Part shown: piece by piece, positions 8,951-17,840 of the stretch
Layout: each line of letters opens with the position of its first letter
How positions within the stretch are numbered: position 1 is the stretch's first letter
Origin: Chryseobacterium hagamense
Lineage (GTDB): Bacteria > Bacteroidota > Bacteroidia > Flavobacteriales > Weeksellaceae
Reading direction: 5' to 3'
Length of the DNA stretch: 64,000 bases
NCBI RefSeq assembly: GCF_007991455.1
Contig: NZ_BJYJ01000001.1
Coordinates: 248,001 to 312,000, forward strand
The notes under the pieces: generated by a model
The model's database searches: none
Seen by the model: only the letters and a program-made list of their open reading frames with translations
What the model was told of the DNA's origin: nothing
Position numbers and translations under genes: made by a program

Positions 8951-9014
8951 TTTTTAATCTTACTTAATTTTAGACTCTGTTTCAAACGAAAAGTTAAACC
9001 TCCGGTTTTTACTT

Positions 9015-11594
9015 TTAACTGCGCAGGTCTTCCAAAAACTGTTCCAAAGAATGCTGATCGCTGATGAGAACTTCCCTCGCTTTTGCCCCGTTGAAACCGC
9101 CGACGATACCGCTGGCTTCCAGCTGGTCCATGATTCTTCCGGCCCTGTTGTAGCCCAGCTTCAGCTGTCTCTGAAGCATGGAAGTGGAACCCTGCTGAGT
9201 GGAAACGATAATCCTTGCTGCCTCTTCAAACAAAGCATCTTTTTCATTCGGATCAAATGCACCGACGGTGCTTGTGGAATCTTCGGAAACATATTCGGGA
9301 AGGATAAATGCCGAAGCGTAGCCTTTTTGCTCGCCGATGAATTCCGCCAGTCTTTCCACTTCCGGGGTATCAACGAAAGCACACTGCAGCCTCAGGATTT
9401 CATTTCCGTTGAAGTAAAGCATATCTCCTTTACCGATCAGCTGGTCGGCACCCGGAGAATCCAGGATGGTTCTCGAATCCACACTGGAAATTACCCTGAA
9501 GGCCGCCCTTGCCGGGAAGTTGGCTTTGATCATCCCGGTAATTACGTTTACCGAAGGTCTCTGGGTAGCGACAATTAAGTGGATTCCTACCGCACGGGCA
9601 AGCTGGGCCAGACGGGCAATCGGCAATTCCACTTCTTTACCGGCCGTCATGATCAGATCCGCAAATTCATCTACGACCAGAACGATATAAGGGAGGTAGC
9701 GGTGTCCGTTTTCAGGATTCAGTTTCCTTTCCGTGAATTTTTTATTATATTCCTTTAAATTTTTACAAAACGCGTTTTTAAGCAGGTCGTACCTTGTATC
9801 CATTTCAATACACAGGGAGTTCAGCGTGTTGATTACCTTATTGGTGTCGGTGATGATCGCTTCTTCCGCATCAGGCAGTTTGGCCAGATAATGTCTTTCG
9901 ATTTTTGAATATAAGGAAAGTTCCACTTTTTTAGGATCCACCATTACGAATTTCAGTTCGCTCGGGTGCTTCTTGTAGAGCAGGGAAGTAAGGATGGCGT
10001 TGATCCCGACCGATTTACCCTGTCCCGTAGCACCGGCCATCAGCAGGTGGGGCATTTTGGATAAGTCTGCCATAAAGATTTCATTGGAAATCGTTTTCCC
10101 GAATACCACAGGAAGATCCATATCCGTATTCTGGAATTTCTGTGAAGCGATCACCGACCGCATGGATACCATGGTCGGATTTTTTCTCGGAACTTCAATC
10201 CCGATAGTCCCTTTCCCCGGCATGGGTGCAATGATCCGGATTCCTAAAGCGGAAAGATTAAGCGCGATATCATCCTGCAGTTTCTTAATCGCGGCAACAC
10301 GGATCCCGGCTTCCGGAACAATCTCGTATAAAGTTACGGTAGGCCCGATGGTGGCTTTGATTTCGGCGATACCGACATTGAAGTTTTTCAGCAGCCCTAC
10401 GATCTTATTTTTGTTTTCCTCTAATTCTTCTTTATTGATGGAAATTTCTTCATTGCCATAGTCTTTCAAAAGATCAACCGGCGGCATCTGGAATTTGGCG
10501 AGATCCAGCTTATGGTCATATAACCCGTGCTTGCTGATCAGTTCCTGGGACTTTATATCGGCATCATCCAGGATATCGATCACCGGAGCTACTTCCACAT
10601 TAAACTTGATATCTTCCACAGCAGCAGCAGTGGCCGTCACGGTTTGGGCAGCCGGAACGGAAGGCTTGAAATCAAACGCCTGTTCGGGAGTTGCGGTCGG
10701 CATCTTCGGCTTCGTGTCAAGAGGCAGGCTGACGGATGATGAAAAATCCATTGTGTTTTCTTCTTCGAAAGAAGTCTTGTTCGGAGTGATGATCGGATCC
10801 AGGCCGGCAGAAACCGGAACTTCAGGAAATCCTTTCGGAATGCTTACCGGTTCAGGTGCTTTTGTTTTTGCCGCAGGTTTTTGGACGGTTTCGGTTACTT
10901 TAACCTTAACAGGAGCTTCTTCTTCCTTATGCTGTTCCAGTTCTTCGATCAGTTCTTCGTCCGCATCGAAATTTTCATCGGAGCTCGGCATCATCGATTT
11001 TACTTTTCCGATGGTGTTTTCATTAATGTCGTTCAGCTTCGATCTGATTGAGCTCGGGCGCAGGTTGAATTCTAAAATAAAATACAGGGCAATGCTTGAT
11101 ACCAGCACCAGCCAGAGGCCGACACTTCCGATAATCGCATTCAGTGAATCCATGATCTGATATCCGTAGACGCCGCTCATCACGCCTTGCCCTTTGGTCA
11201 GCGCCCCGAAAAGAATCGGCAGCCAGCAGATAAAGAACAATGAATGCCCTACGGTCTTCCATGGCTTGAACATTCTCTTTTTCAGGATCACCGTCCCGAA
11301 AACAAGAAATAAAAAAGCAATAATGAAGGAAGCTACCCCGATGCTTTCGAAAATAAATATATTTCCCAGCCAGTCGCCCAGCTTTCCGAAGAGATTGGAT
11401 GATTTTATACTTTTGTCCAGCATGGTTCCTGCCTGGCTTTGGTCTGCCTTCCAGTTCATCAGGTATGAAACGAATGAAAAGGTAAGCACAACGGAAAGAA
11501 GGATAAACATGAGCCCGAAAAATACCCGGGGCTTCGATAAAAATTTGCCCTTGTCAGGCGATTCTGTCGGTTTGTTCTGCGTGTTTTTATTCAT
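9015..11594 (-). CDS. ftsK: DNA translocase FtsK
   Basis: Septal DNA pump that resolves chromosome dimers with Xer recombinase and clears the division site. From the ATG at 11594 it has 859 residues. Four membrane helices occupy about residues 22-170, a Pro/Ala/Glu-rich linker runs to about 350, then the motor: Walker A GATGQGKSVGIN, Walker B YIVLVVDEFADL. The C-terminal winged-helix gamma domain (STQQGSTSMLQRQLKLGYNRAG) is intact. The longer frame to 11618 is less likely because its extra codons coincide with a promoter. Confidence 0.96.
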   Translation of the reverse strand: MNKNTQNKPTESPDKGKFLSKPRVFFGLMFILLSVVLTFSFVSYLMNWKADQSQAGTMLDKSIKSSNLFGKLGDWLGNIFIFESIGVASFIIAFLFLVFGTVILKKRMFKPWKTVGHSLFFICWLPILFGALTKGQGVMSGVYGYQIMDSLNAIIGSVGLWLVLVSSIALYFILEFNLRPSSIRSKLNDINENTIGKVKSMMPSSDENFDADEELIEELEQHKEEEAPVKVKVTETVQKPAAKTKAPEPVSIPKGFPEVPVSAGLDPIITPNKTSFEEENTMDFSSSVSLPLDTKPKMPTATPEQAFDFKPSVPAAQTVTATAAAVEDIKFNVEVAPVIDILDDADIKSQELISKHGLYDHKLDLAKFQMPPVDLLKDYGNEEISINKEELEENKNKIVGLLKNFNVGIAEIKATIGPTVTLYEIVPEAGIRVAAIKKLQDDIALNLSALGIRIIAPMPGKGTIGIEVPRKNPTMVSMRSVIASQKFQNTDMDLPVVFGKTISNEIFMADLSKMPHLLMAGATGQGKSVGINAILTSLLYKKHPSELKFVMVDPKKVELSLYSKIERHYLAKLPDAEEAIITDTNKVINTLNSLCIEMDTRYDLLKNAFCKNLKEYNKKFTERKLNPENGHRYLPYIVLVVDEFADLIMTAGKEVELPIARLAQLARAVGIHLIVATQRPSVNVITGMIKANFPARAAFRVISSVDSRTILDSPGADQLIGKGDMLYFNGNEILRLQCAFVDTPEVERLAEFIGEQKGYASAFILPEYVSEDSTSTVGAFDPNEKDALFEEAARIIVSTQQGSTSMLQRQLKLGYNRAGRIMDQLEASGIVGGFNGAKAREVLISDQHSLEQFLEDLRS

Positions 11595-11606
11595 AATGTC
11601 AATTGG

Positions 11607-11635
11607 CAAATTTAACATTTTTCAACATTAATCAA
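11607..11635 (-). promoter_or_regulatory. Promoter of ftsK
   Basis: On the minus strand TTG (11633-11635), 18 bases and TAAATTTG (11607-11614). It predicts a very short leader before the ATG at 11594 and argues against the upstream ATG at 11618. Confidence 0.6.
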
Positions 11636-11917
11636 GATGCTTTTTTACGAAAAGAAATTTAATTTTTCCCGGTCTTAAAAAGGTTTTTTCGGCCCGGTTT
11701 TATTTTATAATCATTAAAAATATTTAAAATAAAATGAATTAAAAAAAAATTACCGCATAAATTTTTCTTTATGCAAAACAGGGTAATATTTCTATTTCTG
11801 AATCTTTCCGTTTTATTCAATGAAATTTAAATTATTAAGAATGATTAAAAATAGCGGTTCGCAGGTTCAAAGTGATAAAAAACAGCTTTTTTTAACGGCT
11901 TTATGGTTTATCATGCT

Positions 11918-11925
11918 TATTTTTG
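11918..11925 (+). promoter_or_regulatory. -7 box upstream of the ccsBA gene
   Basis: TATTTTTG, about 18 bases before the chosen ATG at 11944. The -33 element is not clear. The more upstream in-frame ATG at 11923 overlaps this box. Confidence 0.5.
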
Positions 11926-11943
11926 CATGTCAAGTATATACAT

Positions 11944-14900
11944 ATGAAGAAGATCCAGGATATTTTGATCTCAACCAGAACAATGGCTGTGTTATTACTG
12001 GGGTATGCATTCGCAATGGCTTATGCAACGTTTTTAGAAAACGATTACGGAACCCCCACAGCAAAAGCATTAATCTACGAAGCATGGTGGTTTGAATTAA
12101 TCATGCTCCTTTTAATCCTCAATTTTATCGGCAATATCGGAAGATACAGGCTCTGGAAGCGGGAGAAATGGCCGGTGCTGGTCTTTCACCTGGCATTCGT
12201 GCTGATCTTTATCGGCGGTGCCATCACCCGGTACATCAGTTTTGAAGGAATGATGCACATCAGGGAAGGTGAGACGACCAACGAAATCGTTACCGATAAA
12301 AACTTCCTTAAGATCCAGATCGAAGAGAAAGGAGACGTTCTTAACTACCAGGATATTCCTTACCTGATGTCTCCGCTGCACAAAGATCTGGAGGCAACTT
12401 ATGATTTCCGCGGGAAACAGGTAAAAGTGGTCGCGAAGGAATATGTCCAGCGAAAAAAAGACAGCCTGGTAGCAGATGCGAACGGTGCGGAATACCTGCA
12501 TCTGGTATCTACCGGCCAGACCGGAAGACAGAATATCTTTATCAAACCGGGAGAAACCAAATCCGTCAACGGAACGCTTGTTACCTTCAACAGGGCGATC
12601 GACGGTGCGGTGGAATTTAAAAATGAAGGCGGACAACTGTTTATCAAGACGCCGGTGGATGCCAATTACATGACCATGGCCACTCAGGCAACCGGAACCA
12701 CAAGGAAAGATGAATTCCAGCCGTTGGCCCTGAGAAGTTTATATTCTATCAACGAATTAAAACTGGTAGTTCCTGAAGGTTTGAGAAAAGGAAAATTAAT
12801 ATCCATTGAAGGCGACCGGAAAAAGGATCAGAATGTTCCCGATATGCTGACGGTAGAACTTCAGGGACCGAAAACCAGACAGCTGGTAGACCTTTCCGTA
12901 GAAAAAGGAAATCCTAATGCCTACAAGCAGGTTACGATGGACGGGCTGAATATTATGGTCGGTTTCGGGCCTAAGGTTTACAATACGCCGTTTTCCTTAA
13001 AGCTGGATGACTTCGTGATGGAAACCTATCCGGGAAGTTCTTCCCCAAGTGCTTACGAAAGCCACATTAAAATTATTGATGAAGGAAAACAGACGCCTTT
13101 TAAAATTTATATGAACCACGTATTGAACCATAAAGGATACCGTTTCTTCCAGTCGAGTTTCGATCCGGACCGGATGGGAACCGTCCTTTCCGTAAACCAC
13201 GATTTCTGGGGAACCCTGATTTCCTATATCGGGTACACCTTCTTATTCGGAGGCATGTTCTTTATGTTCTTCTGGAAAGGGACCCACTTCTGGAAATTAA
13301 ATAAAATCCTGAAAGACGTCAATAAAAAGAAAGCGGTAACCGTTCTTCTGTTGCTGTTAAGCTTCGGACTTAATGCCCAGAAAATTGAAACGCACGGGAC
13401 TACCGACGGAAGCAGGGAACATATGCATGCAGAAGGTGAAAGCCATAACCATGCTCCGGCTCCTGAAACCGCTCAGCCCCAAGGGCCGAAACCGTTTACC
13501 AAAATGAAGGTGGTAACGGCAGACGAAATTATTGCAAGAAACAAAGTAAGTGCAGAACATGCCGATAAATTCGGGTATCTGCTGGTACAGAACTTTGAGG
13601 GACGAATTGTTCCGATCAATACCGAAGCACTGGATGTTTTAAGAAAACTGTATAAAAAAGACGAGTTCAAAGGAACGGATGGAAAATCGCTTACTGCGAA
13701 TCAGTGGTTTTTATCTGTCAATATCGATACGCCGAGCTGGACGATGGTTCCGATGATCAAAGTAGGGACAAAGGGAGGCGATGAGCTGAAAAACAAAACC
13801 AAGGCAGACGAAGAAGGCTATACTTCTCTGATGAACCTTTTTCCGGCGGATGCCAACGGGAATTTAAAATATATCCTGGAAAACGACTATAACACGGCAT
13901 TCCGTAAGAAACCGGCAGAGCAGACCAACTATGATAAAGAAGTCATTGCCGTAAACGAAAGGGTACAGATCTTCAATGAATTTTTCAGCGGCCAGTTTAT
14001 GAGGATTGTTCCGGTAAAGAACGATGCCAACCACACCTGGCATTCCTGGCTGGACCAGAAAATGGAACCGGATATGGAATCCCAGACTGTAATGGGACCT
14101 TATTTCGCAGAAGTTTTAAAGGCCCAGCAGACCGGCAGCTGGAGCAAAGCCGATGCAGAATTGGCAAAGCTTTCGGAATACCAGCAGAAATGGGGGAAAG
14201 CCGTAGTGCCAGCCAAATCGAAAGTAGATCTGGAAGTGTTCATGAATAAACTGAACATCAATTTCAAACTGTTGATTTTCTACACCCTGATCGGAGGCTT
14301 GTTGCTGATCTTAGGTTTTGTAGAATTATTCAAGCCGAATAAAGTTTTAAACAAAAGTATCAAGGCTATTATTGTTATCGGAATTGTAGGATATGCTTTC
14401 CATTTCCTCGGATTGGTTGCCAGATGGTATATTTCCGGACACGCACCCTGGAGTAACGGTTACGAAGCCATTATCTTCATCTCATGGGTCGGAATCACAG
14501 CCGGGCTTTTACTCTACAGAAATTCCAATGCATTGATTCCCGCAGCCGGATTTATGGTGGCAGTTATTATGATGGGATTTGCCCACGGGGGTTCGGCCCT
14601 TGATCCGCAGATTACACCGCTGGTTCCGGTACTGAAATCCTACTGGCTGATCGTACACGTAGCGATCATTACATCGAGCTACGGATTCTTTGCCTTATCG
14701 ATGATTATTGCGGTCATCAGTTTGATCTTTTATATTATTTCACAGAAAGAAACCTACAGAATACATCATGATACTACTTTGAAGGAGTTGGCTATCGTAT
14801 CAGAGATGTCCCTGACCATCGGATTATTTGCCCTGACGGTAGGGAACTTCCTGGGCGGGATCTGGGCCAATGAATCGTGGGGAAGGTACTGGAGCTGGGA

Positions 14901-15189
14901 CCCTAAGGAAACCTGGGCTTTCATTTCCATTATGGTCTATGCATTCGTACTTCACATGAGACTGGTTCCCGGATTACGAAGCAGATGGGCCTTCCACGTG
15001 GCTACGATGTTTGCTTTCTGCTCGATGGTAATGACGTATTTAGGGGTAAATTATTACCTCAGCGGACTTCACTCATACGCAGCAGGAGACCCGGTTCCGG
15101 TTCCGGCGTGGGTGTACATCGGACTTGGAAGTATGCTGGCTTTAGCGATTGCCTCTTACTTAAAGTTCAGGGTCCTGACGAAAAAATAA
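11944..15189 (+). CDS. Fused cytochrome c biogenesis protein CcsB-CcsA (system II)
   Basis: Haem export and attachment machine of the system II cytochrome c pathway, in the inner membrane. The 1081-residue protein starts MKKIQDILISTRT. The ResB/CcsB part comes first: membrane helices near residues 12-30, 45-60, 75-92, a large exoplasmic domain, and a helix near 430-450. Next comes a second signal-like hydrophobic stretch ending LNAQ (about 478) and a His-rich linker (EHMHAEGESHNHAPA), then another soluble domain. The CcsA part follows from about 775, with the haem-binding tryptophan motif WGRYWSWDPKETW. A terminator follows directly. The fusion is normal in Bacteroidota. Confidence 0.93.
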   Translation: MKKIQDILISTRTMAVLLLGYAFAMAYATFLENDYGTPTAKALIYEAWWFELIMLLLILNFIGNIGRYRLWKREKWPVLVFHLAFVLIFIGGAITRYISFEGMMHIREGETTNEIVTDKNFLKIQIEEKGDVLNYQDIPYLMSPLHKDLEATYDFRGKQVKVVAKEYVQRKKDSLVADANGAEYLHLVSTGQTGRQNIFIKPGETKSVNGTLVTFNRAIDGAVEFKNEGGQLFIKTPVDANYMTMATQATGTTRKDEFQPLALRSLYSINELKLVVPEGLRKGKLISIEGDRKKDQNVPDMLTVELQGPKTRQLVDLSVEKGNPNAYKQVTMDGLNIMVGFGPKVYNTPFSLKLDDFVMETYPGSSSPSAYESHIKIIDEGKQTPFKIYMNHVLNHKGYRFFQSSFDPDRMGTVLSVNHDFWGTLISYIGYTFLFGGMFFMFFWKGTHFWKLNKILKDVNKKKAVTVLLLLLSFGLNAQKIETHGTTDGSREHMHAEGESHNHAPAPETAQPQGPKPFTKMKVVTADEIIARNKVSAEHADKFGYLLVQNFEGRIVPINTEALDVLRKLYKKDEFKGTDGKSLTANQWFLSVNIDTPSWTMVPMIKVGTKGGDELKNKTKADEEGYTSLMNLFPADANGNLKYILENDYNTAFRKKPAEQTNYDKEVIAVNERVQIFNEFFSGQFMRIVPVKNDANHTWHSWLDQKMEPDMESQTVMGPYFAEVLKAQQTGSWSKADAELAKLSEYQQKWGKAVVPAKSKVDLEVFMNKLNINFKLLIFYTLIGGLLLILGFVELFKPNKVLNKSIKAIIVIGIVGYAFHFLGLVARWYISGHAPWSNGYEAIIFISWVGITAGLLLYRNSNALIPAAGFMVAVIMMGFAHGGSALDPQITPLVPVLKSYWLIVHVAIITSSYGFFALSMIIAVISLIFYIISQKETYRIHHDTTLKELAIVSEMSLTIGLFALTVGNFLGGIWANESWGRYWSWDPKETWAFISIMVYAFVLHMRLVPGLRSRWAFHVATMFAFCSMVMTYLGVNYYLSGLHSYAAGDPVPVPAWVYIGLGSMLALAIASYLKFRVLTKK

Positions 15190-15208
15190 GATTTCATCCC
15201 AATAAACA

Positions 15209-15237
15209 AATCCCGGAAGCAACTTCCGGGATTTTTC
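15209..15237 (+). terminator. Terminator after the ccsBA gene
   Basis: A perfect 11-bp stem (15209-15219 with 15223-15233), loop CAA, then a T run. Confidence 0.85.
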
Positions 15238-15310
15238 GTTTACGCATCACACTGAAAACAAAGTTCATCTAAATTTTTCTAAACACGATTTGGCCTTAAC
15301 GGGTCTGAAA

Positions 15311-15440
15311 GAACCAGGTAAAAGTAAAAAGAGCGAAGTGGGAAAACTGACGGAAATGCAGTTTGAGCTATTAAAAGAGATGAAGGTTTTAAGATTTGAT
15401 TAAGGTAAAATCAAAGATTTTTATTTAACGTGAGCCCGAA
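15311..15440 (+). repeat. Repeat B, left portion
   Basis: 15311-15365 is the left arm (AACCAGGTAAAAGTAAAAAG...) and 15366-15440 the left half of the core, including GATGAAGGTTTTAAGA and TAAAATC-AAA-GATTTTTA. The right half is missing here; a matching right half is found at 15953-16003, beyond the repeat A copies. Confidence 0.65.
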
Positions 15441-15563
15441 GTAGAATTCGGATGAAAAGGCGGGAAGCGGGAAGCATGATGCCGGAAGTTTTTTGATCAA
15501 GATAGGATCGGTAGTCCTGATAATCAAACTAACATCTTGTCATTCTATCAGAGAAAGTTCTTC
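15418..15563 (+). repeat. Repeat A, partial copy
   Basis: Starts with the same TTTATTTAACGT as the full copy that follows, has the GCGGGAAGCGGGAAG heptads, GATGCCGGAAGTTTTTTGATC and the CCTGATAATCAAACTAA block, and stops at 15563 where the next copy begins. It lacks the right-hand 230 bp. Confidence 0.7.
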
Positions 15564-15936
15564 CTTTATTTAACGTAAACTCGAAGAAGAAACGGAGTTA
15601 ACAGGCTGGAAGAGAAATGCCGGATGCAGGAAGTCTCTCCTGTCAGAATAGATTCGGAGATCTGGATAATCAAATTAAACATTTGTAATTCAATCAGGGG
15701 GAATTCTTGTTTAATCCTGAATAAACAGCCTTAAACCAAGGTCTGATCTACATTGTTTTAAAGTCCCGGAGGGACGGTTTACTACAGGATAGGATAAAAT
15801 CCTGTCAAAAACATGATTCATTTATTCATTCTGCCAGGAGGATTTCTATTTAAAATCCTGACTGAAGGAGCCTTAGTTTGGTTCTTGAATTGATTGAAAA
15901 TTTTGAGTATGAGCTAAATAAGGTCGATTTCATATT
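15564..15936 (+). repeat. Repeat A, near-complete copy (about 370 bp)
   Basis: Aligns by eye over its whole length with 42937-43316. Shared blocks, in order, are TTTATTTAACGT, ACTCGAAGAAGAAAC, GCCGGATGC.GGAAGT, ATCAAA.TAAA.ATTT, CCTGAATAAA.A.CCTT, TTTTAAAGTCC, ACAGGATAGGATAAAATCCT, CC.GACTGAA and GGTCGA.TTC. It does not code for a conserved protein. Small hairpins include AGGAT/ATCCT pairs. Confidence 0.7.
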
Positions 15937-15952
15937 GTTTAGTAGTAAACTT

Positions 15953-16003
15953 AAAGCAAAGCTTATCATAATATTTCTAAATACCTTATTAAATCTTTAT
16001 GGT
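15953..16003 (+). repeat. Repeat B, right portion
   Basis: GCAAAGCTTAT...TTTCTAAATACCTTATTAAATCTTTATGGTT matches the right half of complete repeat B copies, ending at the terminal repeat. It is the missing partner of 15311-15440. Confidence 0.6.
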
Positions 16004-16026
16004 TTCCTGAAGCTGAGAAATGCCTG

Positions 16027-16072
16027 TGGTTTTAGAACTTCCGGCATCCATCATCCTGCTTCCGGCCTTTAT
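16027..16072 (-). repeat. Repeat A core, reverse orientation
   Basis: Read on the minus strand it gives GGCCGGAAGCAGGATGATGGATGCCGGAAGTTC in two parts, the GGAAG-rich core of repeat A. The remaining spacer 16073-16123 shows nothing further. Confidence 0.55.
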
Positions 16073-16123
16073 TTATAAAATATAAAATTCCATTGTTCAG
16101 ATTAAAAATTAATTATACCTTTA

Positions 16124-16160
16124 TGATATCAAAATAATATCAAATTAAAATTCAATATCA
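16124..16160 (+). promoter_or_regulatory. Triple ATATCA repeats before the SPFH gene
   Basis: ATATCA occurs at 16126-16131, 16137-16142 and 16155-16160; the first lies in the palindrome TGATATCA (16124-16131) and the first two are 11 bases apart, one helical turn. A binding site for the Arc-like protein encoded just downstream is possible but untested. Confidence 0.3.
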
Positions 16161-17026
16161 TGGAAAAAATCTTAAAACCGATGTCCGGATACCTTACTTT
16201 AGTAATCTGTCTCGGATTGTTTGTTGCTTCAATTTATTTTTTTGCATCAGGCGTCGACAGCAGCATCACCTTTGTTGTTCTTGGCTTTTTAATGTTTATC
16301 CTGTTCTGCTTTTTTCTGAAAGGATTGATGATCATCCAGCCGAACCATTCGAGGGTGCTGAACTTCTTCGGGAAATACGTAGGGACGGTTAAGGACAACG
16401 GGTTGTTTTTTATTAATCCGCTGTATTCTTCCCAGAGGATCAGCCTCCGTTCAGAAAACCTGCAGGGGCAGACGCTGAAAGTAAATGACAAAATGGGAAA
16501 CCCGATTGAGATTGCCGTAGTGATGGTCTGGAAAGTGGGCGATACCTATAAAGCGGCTTTCGATGTGGAGCGGTATTCGGATTTTGTTAAAATGCAGAGT
16601 GAAGCGGCGGTGCGGCATCTGGCCATGAGCTTTCCGTACGACAATCTTGAGGATGACCATGCCCCGATTACGTTAAGGGAAGGCGGTGATAAGATTAATG
16701 CCATATTAGAAGAAGAGCTTACGGAAAGGCTTTCCAAGGCTGGGATCATCATTCAGGAAGCGAGAATTTCCCATCTGGCTTATGCTTCGGAAATTGCAGG
16801 CGCTATGCTTCAGAGGCAGCAGGCCACCGCTATTGTGGCGGCGAGAACCAAAATTGTGGAAGGTGCGGTAGGCATGGTTGATCTGGCCTTGAGAAAATTG
16901 TCGGAAGAAAATATTGTTGAGCTGGATGACGAAAGAAAAGCAGCCATGGTAAGCAACCTGATGGTGGTGTTATGCGGGGAAAAGGCAGCGACTCCGATCC
17001 TGAACGCCGGAACCCTCTACAATTAA
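16160..17026 (+). CDS. SPFH (Band 7) domain membrane protein
   Basis: A 288-residue member of the stomatin/prohibitin/flotillin/HflK family. Two hydrophobic helices (about residues 12-30 and 36-55) anchor it, then the SPFH domain (LMIIQPNHSRVLNFFGKYVGTVKDNGLFFINPLY) and the coiled helix that drives oligomer formation (ISHLAYASEIAGAMLQRQQATAIVAARTK, here given in two pieces). Such proteins build membrane microdomain cages. No NfeD partner is adjacent. The next gene encodes an Arc-like DNA-binding protein, a neighbourhood seen for this SPFH subtype in other bacteria. Confidence 0.88.
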   Translation: MEKILKPMSGYLTLVICLGLFVASIYFFASGVDSSITFVVLGFLMFILFCFFLKGLMIIQPNHSRVLNFFGKYVGTVKDNGLFFINPLYSSQRISLRSENLQGQTLKVNDKMGNPIEIAVVMVWKVGDTYKAAFDVERYSDFVKMQSEAAVRHLAMSFPYDNLEDDHAPITLREGGDKINAILEEELTERLSKAGIIIQEARISHLAYASEIAGAMLQRQQATAIVAARTKIVEGAVGMVDLALRKLSEENIVELDDERKAAMVSNLMVVLCGEKAATPILNAGTLYN

Positions 17027-17089
17027 CACCATAAGAATCGATCGGCGGAATCCCGGTCTGTAAAATGCAGGATATAAAAATCAAGAAAA

Positions 17090-17275
17090 ATGAAATCAGA
17101 TAAAGCAGAGAATCCGACCGGAAGCAGAGGTAAAAAATCCTTCGTCCTGAGGATCGACGAGTCCACGTACAAACTTCTGGAGAAATGGGCCAATGATGAA
17201 TTCCGGAGCGTGAACGGACAGATCGAGTATCTGCTGCATCAGAGCCTGACGGAATCGGGAAGAAAGAAGAAATAA
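17090..17275 (+). CDS. Arc-like ribbon-helix-helix protein
   Basis: A 61-residue, highly basic protein. After a flexible N-terminus, KKSFVLRIDESTYKLLEKWA gives the beta strand and first helix, and RSVNGQIEYLLHQSL the second helix, as in Arc/MetJ-type dimers that bind operator DNA with the strand. It follows the SPFH gene by 63 bases on the same strand and is probably cotranscribed. It could repress its own operon through the ATATCA repeats upstream of the SPFH gene; that is inference. Confidence 0.8.
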   Translation: MKSDKAENPTGSRGKKSFVLRIDESTYKLLEKWANDEFRSVNGQIEYLLHQSLTESGRKKK

Positions 17276-17290
17276 TAGTTTACAATGCTA

Positions 17291-17401
17291 TAATGTGAAT
17301 CCAAAGAAGAACTTTGATTGACAGGTTGGAAGCGGGAAGTGGGATACTGGAAGTTTCACTTGTCAAAAAGTCTTGATGATTGAACTAAATCTTCGTTGTT
17401 A
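17291..17401 (+). repeat. Repeat A, partial copy
   Basis: Matches the left third of repeat A: AATGTGAATCCAAAGAAGAAC, GGTTGGAAGCGGGAAGTGGGA, GGAAGTTTCACTTGTCAAAA, then the TGATTGAACTAAAT block. It ends before the right-hand modules. Confidence 0.6.
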
Positions 17402-17450
17402 AAAAACTGGATATATGCTTTTTAAAGTCGGATATATGTTGGTATTTAAC

Positions 17451-17484
17451 AAAAAAAGCTGAGAATTTTTCTCAGCTTTTTTTG
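17451..17484. terminator. Bidirectional terminator between convergent genes
   Basis: A 15-bp inverted repeat (17451-17465 with 17469-17483) whose ends are A and T runs, so it can stop transcription of both the Arc-like gene and the facing small membrane gene. Confidence 0.85.
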
Positions 17485-17503
17485 TTGCTTATTTATTTAA
17501 TCA

Positions 17504-17704
17504 TTAATCAAAGATGCCTGTAAAGTAACCTGCAATAATGCTCCACGCATTTTTTCCTAAGAAATAGATCAGCGTGGAAGTGATGATGCCTTTCACGGTA
17601 AAAAAGATAATTCCGCCGATCCCGAATTTTTTCAGCAGGCTTTTCCACCGGGAAGTTTTCTGCTCTCCGGCATCAGATTCGTTTTTAATCCTGTTATTTT
17701 CCAT
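17504..17704 (-). CDS. Small membrane protein of unknown function
   Basis: A 66-residue protein. Residues 1-25 are hydrophilic and basic, then one or two hydrophobic helices fill residues 28-65 (GIGGIIFFTVKGIITSTLIYFLG and NAWSIIAGYFTG, shown in parts). It faces the SPFH/Arc pair across a shared terminator. Its length, codon use and placement look genuine, but nothing tells its function. Confidence 0.65.
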   Translation of the reverse strand: MENNRIKNESDAGEQKTSRWKSLLKKFGIGGIIFFTVKGIITSTLIYFLGKNAWSIIAGYFTGIFD

Positions 17705-17786
17705 TTCTGAAATTCAAATGATTGCCTTACAAAGATAAGCATGTTTATAATTAGTCCAAATAAAAAACACGTTAAAAAATTAAAAT

Positions 17787-17816
17787 TTTGCGGTTCGCAT
17801 AATATTTTTATCTTTA
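17787..17816 (+). promoter_or_regulatory. Promoter of pcd-lat
   Basis: TTTG (17787-17790), 18 bases, TATCTTTA (17809-17816), one mismatch from TANNTTTG. The predicted start is about 20 bases before the ATG at 17841. Confidence 0.55.
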
Positions 17817-17840
17817 GAGGAAACGAAAAGTAAAATTTTT

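Noticed and set aside
10495..11160. 221-residue frame opposite ftsK
   Set aside because: Serine-rich antisense shadow of the FtsK linker; codons explained by the real gene.
11820..12095. 91-residue frame overlapping the ccsBA start
   Set aside because: Out of frame with the clearly conserved CcsB N-terminus and starts before the promoter box.
15878..16078. 66-residue frame in the ccsBA-SPFH spacer
   Set aside because: Lies across repeats A and B; the frame is not kept in the other repeat copies.
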